Of a DNA stretch of 64,000 nt, positions 1-9,626 are shown piece by piece. Each line of letters begins with the position of its first letter. The stretch's first letter is position 1. The notes under the pieces were generated by a model. That model ran no database searches and was not told where the DNA came from. It was given only the letters and a program-made list of their open reading frames with translations. A program made the position numbers and the translations under genes. The DNA lies in assembly GCA_963840425.1 (NCBI GenBank), contig CAWIYZ010000025.1, forward strand, positions 62,001 through 126,000. Reading direction: 5' to 3'. Origin of the DNA: CADEFX01 sp963840425 (GTDB lineage Bacteria; Pseudomonadota; Alphaproteobacteria; Rhizobiales; Hyphomicrobiaceae).

Positions 1-430
1 ATCCTTCATCAGCTTCGCAATGCGATCCATCGCGAAGTCCCAGGTGACACGCTCGAACTTGTTGGTACCAGGCTTGCGATGCATCGGGTGCTTAACCCGG
101 GTCTTCGGACCTGATGTAGTCGATGGCCGCTGCACCCTTCGGGCACAGAGTTCCGCGGTTGACCGGATGATCGGAGTCACCCTCGATGTGGGTGACCTCC
201 AGCTTCCCGTTGTTGGCTGCATTGGGCGCCGCAAAGACCATCATGCCGCAACTGACCGCACAGTAGGGGCAGGTGGTGCGCGCTTCCTTGGTCTGCGTGA
301 GCCTGAACGGCTTGACGTGCGCGGCGACCTGCGCCTCCACCTCGCCAAAGCCAAGTGCTGTGATGGCCGACCCCGCGACGCCGGCCCCGGCCAGCTTCAT
401 AAAGTGCCGGCGGGAGACTTCGATGTTCAT
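1..430 (-). CDS. fdnG: Formate dehydrogenase-N type large (alpha) subunit, N-terminal part, frameshifted, cut by window edge
   Basis: This is the start of the molybdopterin subunit of a membrane-associated formate dehydrogenase, which oxidises formate at the periplasmic face. The N-terminus has a twin-arginine signal (SRRHFMKLAGAGVAG), followed by a Fe-S loop CPYCAVSCGMM and by GTLCPKGAA, both typical of the FdnG/FdoG family. A GAGGA ribosome site precedes the ATG at 430. The frame stops at TAA (92-94), but the family sequence resumes in the next frame as TRVKHPMHRKPGTNKFERVT and runs to the window edge. One extra G near 103 explains this. The stop is TAA, so selenocysteine read-through is not the explanation. 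The remaining roughly 900 residues lie outside the window. Confidence 0.85.
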
Positions 431-838
431 GGATGGGTTCCTCCTCAGGGCCCCGTCATTTGAGACGGTGACTAGATTTAGAATATTTCAAGGTTACGGC
501 GCAGTCAATTTTGCGCTGCAAAAACAATCGGTTTGTCCGGGCACGGCCTGTCAGGTGGTACTTGTAGCTGTTCGTCCCGTTGTTGCTGCGATCAGCAGAG
601 GACGTTTGCAATCATGGCTCGAGGCTGAATAGCACATGTATTCATTGACCTACTTAGGGTGAGTGCGTTCTCCCAAGGATCGCTCGCGTCGCAAAAGCGG
701 TGAGTGCGAAGCACCAAACCTGCTGGAATCGCCTACCGCAACTGCGAAGGGACCATCGGTAGGCACACAAATATTGTTCGACCGGTTGGTCCGGCGGGGG
801 CGAGCGTCGCGAGCGAATGATCCCGGCACTCCGCCAGG
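431..838. other. Intergenic region between cysNC and the formate dehydrogenase gene
   Basis: This 408-base gap holds no convincing reading frame on either strand. It must contain the promoter of the leftward formate dehydrogenase gene and the 3' end of the cysNC transcript. I see no strong hairpin followed by a T-run, no tRNA-like fold and no repeat. Confidence 0.5.
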
Positions 839-2771
839 TCAGATCATCGGACCGATCGTGCGTGATCCAGCCTTGAGAATGTCAGCATTTTCCAGGTGCT
901 GAACCAGGCGCGAGATGCACTCCGCCAGCGCCAACCGATCTGTTTCCAGCAGCACGTCGGGCCGCTCGGGAACGTCATAGGGTGCCGAAACGCCCGTGAA
1001 GCCTACCACCTCACCTGCTTTGGCCTTGGCATAGAGGCCCTTTGGATCGCGCGCCGCGCATGTCGCGACGCTGGCGTGCACGTGGACCTCGAAGAAGGGT
1101 GCTCCGCCGATCTCTCGGGCACGCAGGCGGTCCGCTGCATTTGGCGACACCAGGGCGACGATGGCGATCTGGCCTTGCCGCGCAAGAAAGCTCGCCAGCT
1201 CCGCGGCGCGCCGCACGTTCTCGCTGCGGTCGGCGCCGGAGAAGCCCAGATCGCCGTTGAGGCCGGTGCGCAGCGTGTCGCCGTCGAGCAAGACGGCGAT
1301 TGCGCCCTGCTCGAACAGCACCCGCTCGAGTGCGCGGCCGATCGTCGACTTGCCGGAACTCGGCAAGCCGGTCAGCCAAACCACAGCGCCCCGGTGCCGC
1401 GTGCGCGCAATGCGCTCGGCCTCGGTCACGGCCGACGCCACAGCCGTGACGTTCGGGCTCTCTTTGCGGCGCGGCACCTCGGACTGGCCGATGATGACAC
1501 CACCGCCGCAGATGCGACCGCCGAGCTGGAGCACGAACCGGCCGAGTTGCGGAAATAGTGCGTGATTGTCGGCGGCGGCAGGCTGCGCCAGCCCCAGCGT
1601 GAGCTCCGCTATCTGATTGCGCTCCACCTCGCGCTGCTGTGCCCGCTGCAGCGAGCTGCTGTCGACCACCGCCTCGATCGACGCGACCTCGGCCTGCGTC
1701 GCAGCCGTGCCCAACTTCAGCGTGAGCCGCGATCCAGTCTGCAACGGCGTCTCGTTGAACCAGAAGATGCGCGCTTTCAGGACACGCGCCGCTGGCGGAC
1801 GAGCTAGAACCGGCGCCGCTACCTCGCCGCGCTCGATATAGATCTCGCGCTCGAGCGTTATAGCGGCCGCCGATCCCGCCAACAGCGTTGAAGGTTCGCT
1901 GCCAGCAGCCGGTTGCGGCCACGTCTCGATCGAACGCACGCGACCAAGCTTACCGGAAGGAACGAACACCAGCTCGTCACCGATGCTGAGCCGCCCGCTC
2001 TCCAAATGTCCGGCAACGATGCGCCGATCGTCGAACTTGTACACATCCTGGACCACGAAGCGGGCCGGCAGGTCGCGTGGCGGCTGCGCCGCGCGCAGGT
2101 TGTCGATGACCTCGACGACGGTCGGCCCGCGATACCAGCTCAAGCTTTCGCCACGCGCGGCGATCATGGCGCCTTCGCGCGCGGCAACGGGCACGAATGC
2201 GACCGGACTTATATCGAGGCTCCTGAGGTAGCTCGTGAACCCGGCCTCGATGCCTCGAAAGACCGCTTCCGAGTAGACGGCCTTGTCCATCTTGTTGACG
2301 ATCACGGCCACCTGCTTGATGCCGAGCAGGCTCAGAAGCATGGCGTGGCGGTGGCTCTGCTCGCGCACACCTTCCGCGCAATCGATGACGAGCAGCGCCG
2401 CATCGGCTTGGGCCGCACCCGTCACCATGTTCTGGAGGAACTCGACATGACCGGGGGCATCGATCAGCACCACATCGCGTTGCGGCGTGCGAAAGCCGAT
2501 CTGAACTCGTGTCGATGGTTATGCCCTGGTCGCGCTCGGCCTGCAGAGCATCGAGCAAGAACGCCCACTCGAACGGCATGCCGCGGCGTGCGCTCACAGC
2601 CTTGATGGCTTCGAGCTTTCCGTCCGCGAGCGAGCCTGTGTCGTGGATGAGCCTACCGATCAGCGTCGACTTGCCGTGATCGACGTGACCAGCAACGACC
2701 ACGCGCAGCAGAGGGAGTGCTGTGCGCCGGACCGGCGCCGGTTGCAGGGTCGCTGGGGTGAGTGCATTCAT
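839..2771 (-). CDS. cysNC: Bifunctional sulfate adenylyltransferase large subunit / adenylylsulfate kinase (CysNC), frameshifted
   Basis: The N-terminal part is the GTPase subunit of ATP sulfurylase, which drives APS synthesis. The C-terminal part is APS kinase, which makes PAPS. Visible motifs are GHVDHGKST (residues 28-36), DAPGHVEF (about 104), NKMD (about 159) and the kinase P-loop GLPSSGKST (about 470). The reading frame breaks after ITIDTS. One extra base at 2504/2505 separates it from QIGFRTPQRDVVLIDAPGH in the next frame, and removing it gives a normal fused protein of about 643 residues. The gene starts 28 bases after the cysD stop, in the order cysH-cysD-cysNC. The break is more likely a sequence error than inactivation, because both halves are fully conserved. 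Confidence 0.9.
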
Positions 2772-2799
2772 GCGTGGTTCTTTCCAGCCCTGCCCGCGC

Positions 2800-3594
2800 C
2801 TATAGGTAACCGGCGGTTCTCAGCCGCTCGAAGGCGTCCTCGGTCTCGTGGTCGAGAAGGCGACCAGAGCGCTCCGGGACCCTCGTCTCCCTCAGCTCGG
2901 CTACGATTGCGTCGATCGATGCAGCCGCCGAAGCGGTCGGCTGCGTGATGTCCTCATCTCCGAGCGAGCGATAGCGCTGACCGTTCCTGGCGAAATAGAG
3001 CGGGATCACCGGAATGCCTTCGCGCCGCGTGTAGGCCCAGATGTCGAGCTCGGTCCATTGCAGGATGGGATGGATGCGCAGATGACCGCCAGGCGGCACG
3101 CTGGTGTTGAAGTGGCCCCACAGCTCGGGCGGCTGATCCTTGAAGTTCCAACTGCCGGCAGGACCTCGTGGCGAGAAGAATCGCTCCTTGGCGCGGGTCG
3201 CCTCCTCGTCGCGGCGAATGCCAGCAAACAGGCCGTCGAAGCCGTGCTTTTCGAGCGCCTGTTTCAGCCCGACGGTTTTGCGCGCGGCCGAGCGGGCCGC
3301 CGGCGGTAAGGTTGGATCGACCGCATCGATCGGCGGACACGGCTCGATCAACAGCTTGAGGCCCCACTCCTTCGCGTAGCGGTCGCGGAAGGCGTACATC
3401 TCCGCGAACTTCTTGCCCGTGTCGACATGCACGACTGGAAACGGCACATGACCGAGGAACGCCTTGCGCGCCAGCCAGATCACCACGTTGGAGTCCTTGC
3501 CGAGCGACCACAGCACAGCGAGCTTGTCGAGGTTGGCGAAGGCTTCGCGCAGCACGTAGATGCTCTGCGCTTCGAGTGTATCGAGACGGTCCAT
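2800..3594 (-). CDS. cysD: Sulfate adenylyltransferase subunit 2 (CysD)
   Basis: This is the small, catalytic subunit of ATP sulfurylase, which adenylates sulfate to APS in the cytoplasm together with CysN. The 264-residue protein has a PP-loop in the form SLGKDSNVV (near residue 30), HVDTGKKFAEMY, and the CysD signatures GIRRDEEATRAKERFFSPRG and LQWTELDIWAYTRREGIPV. I chose ATG 3594 because residues from MDRLDTLEAQS match the usual CysD N-terminus, while the longer frame reaches back over the cysH end. It lies between cysH and cysNC in one leftward operon. Confidence 0.95.
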   Translation of the reverse strand: MDRLDTLEAQSIYVLREAFANLDKLAVLWSLGKDSNVVIWLARKAFLGHVPFPVVHVDTGKKFAEMYAFRDRYAKEWGLKLLIEPCPPIDAVDPTLPPAARSAARKTVGLKQALEKHGFDGLFAGIRRDEEATRAKERFFSPRGPAGSWNFKDQPPELWGHFNTSVPPGGHLRIHPILQWTELDIWAYTRREGIPVIPLYFARNGQRYRSLGDEDITQPTASAAASIDAIVAELRETRVPERSGRLLDHETEDAFERLRTAGYL

Positions 3595-3623
3595 CGCGCT
3601 CCCAAATAGCGTCGGTGAGGGCC

Positions 3624-4496
3624 TTATGTCGCGGCATGCGCGACACTGGCTTGCGTCCCGCGAGGCCCGTTGTGAATGCCGCACTCGGTCTTGCCGCGGC
3701 TGCGCCAGCGCCCGGCTCTCGAGTCCTCACCGGGCCTGGTCGGGCTGGTGCAGGCCGCACAGCCGATCGATGTATAGCCGCGGGCAACCAACGGGTGGCG
3801 CGGCAAACTGTGTTTTTCCATATAGTTGGATATGTCGTCCGCCGACCACCGAGCGAGGGGGTTGATCTTGACCTTGCCGTGGTCGCGCTCAAACATGGGC
3901 AGCTCAGTCCGGGTCACCCCTTGGAAGCGCTTGCGCCCCGTGACCCAGGCATCGAAGTCCGCAAGCGCAGGCGCCAGCGGCTCGACCTTGCGCACTGTGC
4001 AGCACTGATCCGGCTCCACGGTCCACAGATAGCCGCTCGGGTCCTCTTCGGCGATGCGAGCTTCGTGGGGTGAGACCGAGCGCACATCGCGAAGTCCAAG
4101 GCACTCAACCAGGAGATCGCGATAAGCGATGGTCTCCGCGAACAGCTTACCGGTGTCGAGGAAGAGGACAGGCGTCGCCGGCGAGATTTGCGCCGTAATG
4201 TGCAAAAGCACGACCGAGTCCGCCCCAAAGCTGGAGGTCAGCGCGATGCGCCCAGGGAATATGGAGTGGATGGCGGCGTCCAAGACGGCCGAGGCATCGT
4301 GCCTGTCGAGCTGTGCCGCAAACCTCGAGATCGGATCTTGGGTTGCCGGGGACGACGGCGTCGGGGCGCGCTCCGGGGCTCTCGCTGCGGCATCGGTCTC
4401 ACCGTCGTCAATATGCCCTGGTGCCTCGAAATCCACGTCCTGGCCCCCTCCGGAGATGTGCTGGCACGGCAGGCACGCCGCATCGCGCGCCGACAT
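3624..4496 (-). CDS. cysH: Assimilatory APS/PAPS reductase (CysH), iron-sulfur type
   Basis: The enzyme reduces APS (or PAPS) to sulfite. The PP-loop appears as SSFGADSVV, then LDTGKLFAETIAYRD. The CC pair in QCCTVRKVEPL and the CxxC in GCAACTSPTRPGEDSRAGRW supply the four cysteines for the [4Fe-4S] cluster that marks APS-using bacterial enzymes. The C-terminal ECGIH holds the redox-active cysteine. The 290-residue frame carries an unusually long, Pro/Ala-rich N-terminus of about 60 residues with a CLPC motif, so translation may really begin downstream. It is the first gene of the leftward cysH-cysD-cysNC operon. Confidence 0.93.
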   Translation of the reverse strand: MSARDAACLPCQHISGGGQDVDFEAPGHIDDGETDAAARAPERAPTPSSPATQDPISRFAAQLDRHDASAVLDAAIHSIFPGRIALTSSFGADSVVLLHITAQISPATPVLFLDTGKLFAETIAYRDLLVECLGLRDVRSVSPHEARIAEEDPSGYLWTVEPDQCCTVRKVEPLAPALADFDAWVTGRKRFQGVTRTELPMFERDHGKVKINPLARWSADDISNYMEKHSLPRHPLVARGYTSIGCAACTSPTRPGEDSRAGRWRSRGKTECGIHNGPRGTQASVAHAAT

Positions 4497-4929
4497 CCAA
4501 CGCGCAGCACCTTATAGAAAAATCATCCTCTCCATCAGGGTTGAGGGCAAAAAAACAGGAATATCATTCTAAGAACGGCTCGACGAGAGTCACATATTGC
4601 CGACCCTCGCATTGAGAGGATGCGGCCGCGGACGCGTGTCGGAGTCAGAAATCCCATTCCGCACTGCAGTTGTGGCCGGCTGCCGACCCGACCGAAACCA
4701 AAGGTGCGTGAAGCGTCTTGGGCGCCGCGAAGCCTGCACAGCGCCTTCGGAAGCTCTCAGCTTCATATACGGGATCTTTATGAGGGCGCGGGCGCAACCG
4801 TCTCGAATTCATACGCGGCCATGGACAACTATCGCCCGTCGATCGCAGCGGTCTCACGCTTGATCCCATCAAGCCCGTTGCCGTCGCGTGATCTGTTGGC
4901 CGCAACACGCGCACCGCAAGGAGCCACCC
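4497..4929. other. Divergent intergenic region between the cys operon and the kdp operon
   Basis: This 433-base divergent region has to carry the promoters of both cysH (leftward) and kdp (rightward). No supported reading frame is present. A short palindrome, GAAT-ATC-ATTC, lies at 4559-4569 about 60 bases upstream of cysH, next to an A-run at 4549-4555. It could be a regulator site, but I cannot assign one. Confidence 0.4.
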
Positions 4930-5013
4930 ATGTTGGACGTGATCCTACTCACCGGCGGCTTGGGCTTCTTCGCCCTGTCCGTTCTCTACGCGCTCGCCTG
5001 CGACCGTCTCTAA
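4930..5013 (+). CDS. 27-residue single-pass membrane peptide upstream of kdpF
   Basis: A well-formed small gene: AAGGAG sits 8 bases ahead of the ATG at 4930, the peptide begins MLDVILLTGGLGFFALSVLY and ends in ACDRL, and the stop TAA overlaps the ribosome site of kdpF. It is one hydrophobic helix with a short charged tail, like KdpF but not the same sequence. Small peptides of this kind ahead of kdpF are, to my knowledge, common in alphaproteobacterial kdp operons and poorly characterised. An accessory role with the Kdp complex is inference from position only. Confidence 0.75.
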   Translation: MLDVILLTGGLGFFALSVLYALACDRL

Positions 5014-5024
5014 GGAGAAGTCCC

Positions 5025-5114
5025 ATGCTCATCGATTACATCCTTGGCGGCGTCGTTGTCGCGATCCTCCTCGTCTATCTGACCTACGCCCTGCTGCGGC
5101 CGGAACGGTTCTGA
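5025..5114 (+). CDS. kdpF: KdpF, small stabilising subunit of the K+-transporting ATPase
   Basis: A 29-residue one-helix peptide ending in the family signature YALLRPERF. A strong AAGGAG lies 8 bases upstream of the ATG. KdpF associates with KdpA and stabilises the KdpFABC complex in the inner membrane. It begins 11 bases after the preceding micro-gene and is followed 12 bases later by kdpA. Confidence 0.92.
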   Translation: MLIDYILGGVVVAILLVYLTYALLRPERF

Positions 5115-5126
5115 AAAGGCTTCCCC

Positions 5127-6830
5127 ATGACCTTCATCGGCTGGATGCAAATACTGCTGTACTGCGCCATTGTCGTCGCGCTGGCGCGCCCGCTCGGCGG
5201 CTACATGACACGAATCTTCAATGGCGAGCGCACTTTCATCTCCCCACTCCTAAGCCCAGTCGAGACGGCCCTCTATGCCCTCGCCGTCGTCGATGCCAAA
5301 CGCGAGCAGCACTGGCTCACCTACACGGTGGCCATGCTCCTGTTCAATCTGGCAGGTTTCCTGCTGCTCTACGCGCTCATGCGCCTGCAGGGCGTGTTGC
5401 CGCTCAACCCGGCTGGCCAGTCGGCTGTGCCGGCTGATCTCGCCTTCAATACCGCGGTGAGCTTCACCACCAACACCAACTGGCAGAACTACGGCGGCGA
5501 AAGCACGATGTCCTACCTCCTGCAGATGCTCGGGCTGACGGTGCAGAACTTCGTCTCTGCAGCGACGGGCATTGTATTGGCAGTCGCGCTCATTCGCGGC
5601 TTCGCGCGAGCCTCAGCCGACACCATCGGTAATTTCTGGGTCGATGTTACGCGCTGCACACTCTATGTGCTCCTGCCCGTCTGCGTCATCTATGCGCTCT
5701 TCCTGGTCTGGCAAGGCATTCCGCAGACGCTGGGCGCCTACGTGGACGCAACCACGGTCGAAGGAGCAGGTCAGACCATCGCGGTTGGCCCTGCCGCCTC
5801 ACAAATCGCCATCAAGATGCTCGGCACCAACGGCGGCGGCTTCTTCAACGCCAACGCCGCGCATCCCTTCGAGAACCCCACTGCGCTGTCGAACTTCGTG
5901 CAGATGATCTCGATCTTCGCCATCGGCGCTGCGCTCACCAACGTGTTCGGCCGCATGGTCGGCAACGAGCGCCAGGGCTGGGCCGTTCTGGCTGCCATGG
6001 GTGCGCTGTTCATCGCCGGCGTGACGGCCACCTACTGGGCGGAAGCTGCGGGCAATGATGCCTTTACCGCCATGGGGCTGGCAGGCGGCAACATGGAAGG
6101 CAAGGAGGTGCGCTTCGGCATCGTCGCATCCGCTTTGTTCGCCGTGATCACCACGGCCGCCTCGTGCGGTGCGGTCAACGCTACGCACGACTCGTTCACG
6201 GCGCTCGGCGGCATGATCCCACTCATCAACATGCAGCTTGGCGAGATTATCGTCGGCGGCGTTGGCGCCGGTCTCTACGGCATGCTGATCTTCATCATCA
6301 TAGCCATCTTCGTCGCCGGCCTGATGGTTGGCCGTACGCCGGAGTACGTCGGCAAGAAGATCGAGGCGCGCGAGGTCAAGATGGCGATGCTAGCCATCCT
6401 CATCCTGCCGCTCATGTATCTCGGCTGGACTGCGGCAGCAGTCGTCATCCCCTCGGCCGTCGCCTCTATGGCGAATGCGGGCCCGCACGGCTTCTCCGAG
6501 GTCCTCTATGCCTACACCTCGCAAACCGCCAACAACGGCTCGGCCTTCGGCGGCCTGACCGGCAATACGCTCTGGTACAACACCACAGGCGCTATCTCCA
6601 TGCTGGTCGGCCGGTTCTGGATGATCATACCGGCCATGGCCATTGCCGGCTCGCTGGCAGCCAAGAAGATCGTTCCACCCTCTGCCGGCACCTTCCCGAC
6701 CACGGGCGGCCTATTCGTCGGCCTCGTCGTCGGCGTGATCCTGATCGTCGGCGGCCTGACATTCTTCCCGGCCTTGGCGCTCGGACCCATCGTCGAGCAT
6801 CTGGCGATGCGCGCCGGCATGGTGTTCTGA
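5127..6830 (+). CDS. kdpA: Potassium-transporting ATPase, K+-binding subunit KdpA
   Basis: A 567-residue polytopic membrane protein of normal family length. It forms the selective potassium pathway of the Kdp pump. Pore-loop signatures are visible: SFTTNTNWQNYGGE and GTNGGGFFNANAAHPFENPT carry the conserved glycines of the selectivity filter, and SQTANNGSAFGG is a third loop. The reading frame is intact. It lies in kdpF-A-B-C-D-E order with short spacings. Confidence 0.97.
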   Translation: MTFIGWMQILLYCAIVVALARPLGGYMTRIFNGERTFISPLLSPVETALYALAVVDAKREQHWLTYTVAMLLFNLAGFLLLYALMRLQGVLPLNPAGQSAVPADLAFNTAVSFTTNTNWQNYGGESTMSYLLQMLGLTVQNFVSAATGIVLAVALIRGFARASADTIGNFWVDVTRCTLYVLLPVCVIYALFLVWQGIPQTLGAYVDATTVEGAGQTIAVGPAASQIAIKMLGTNGGGFFNANAAHPFENPTALSNFVQMISIFAIGAALTNVFGRMVGNERQGWAVLAAMGALFIAGVTATYWAEAAGNDAFTAMGLAGGNMEGKEVRFGIVASALFAVITTAASCGAVNATHDSFTALGGMIPLINMQLGEIIVGGVGAGLYGMLIFIIIAIFVAGLMVGRTPEYVGKKIEAREVKMAMLAILILPLMYLGWTAAAVVIPSAVASMANAGPHGFSEVLYAYTSQTANNGSAFGGLTGNTLWYNTTGAISMLVGRFWMIIPAMAIAGSLAAKKIVPPSAGTFPTTGGLFVGLVVGVILIVGGLTFFPALALGPIVEHLAMRAGMVF

Positions 6831-6855
6831 GCAAATTTCACTTCGGAGTTGCGCC

Positions 6856-8972
<2,117 letters not shown>

Positions 8973-8983
8973 GGAGAACACCC

Positions 8984-9586
8984 ATGTTGCGAGAAATCCG
9001 CCCGGCGCTCGTCCTCATCGTCGCCCTGACACTGATCACGGGCCTGGCTTATCCGCTGGCCATGACTGGCCTCGCGCAGGTGCTGTTTCCCTATCAAGCC
9101 AACGGCAGCCTGATCGAGCGGGATGGCAAAGTCGTCGGCTCGGTACTGATCGGACAACAGTTCACTGACGACAAGTACTTTCGTGGCCGGCTGTCGGTGA
9201 CTACCAAGGCCGATCCGAACGACCCGTCCAAGACCGTCGAGGCGCCCTACAATGCCGCCAACTCCATGGGATCGAACCTCGGCCCCACGAACAAGTCGCT
9301 GATCGAGCGCGTCAAGGGCGATGTGGACAAGCTCAAGGCAGAGAATTCGTTGGCCCAGGTTCCCATCGACCTCGTTACGACCACAGGCAGCGGTCTCGAC
9401 CCGCACATCTCGCCGCAGGCCGCGCTCTTCCAGGTGCCGCGTATAGCGAAGGAGCGCGGCATGAACGAGGATCGCGTGCGCGCGCTCGTTGCGCAGCACA
9501 GCGAGGACCGTTTTCTCGGCCTGCTCGGCGAACCGCGTGTTAATGTTCTGGCGTTGAATATGTCGCTGGATCGGGAGGCGCGCTAA
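8984..9586 (+). CDS. kdpC: Potassium-transporting ATPase subunit KdpC
   Basis: A 200-residue protein with one N-terminal membrane helix (ALVLIVALTLITGLAYPLA) and a periplasmic domain. It contains the KdpC signatures LIGQQFTDDKYFRGRLS, SGLDPHISPQAALFQVPRIA and FLGLLGEPRVNVLALN. KdpC holds the KdpFABC complex together and affects its potassium affinity. A GGAG site precedes the ATG. It ends 40 bases before the chosen kdpD start. Confidence 0.96.
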   Translation: MLREIRPALVLIVALTLITGLAYPLAMTGLAQVLFPYQANGSLIERDGKVVGSVLIGQQFTDDKYFRGRLSVTTKADPNDPSKTVEAPYNAANSMGSNLGPTNKSLIERVKGDVDKLKAENSLAQVPIDLVTTTGSGLDPHISPQAALFQVPRIAKERGMNEDRVRALVAQHSEDRFLGLLGEPRVNVLALNMSLDREAR

Positions 9587-9626
9587 CATTGGCGGATTGC
9601 TGAGCCAAGAACCGACCGGTGCAGCG

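Noticed and set aside
1..430. Selenocysteine read-through as the reason for the early stop in formate dehydrogenase
   Set aside because: The stop is TAA, not TGA, and conserved sequence resumes in a different frame. The known Sec position in this family is also further downstream.
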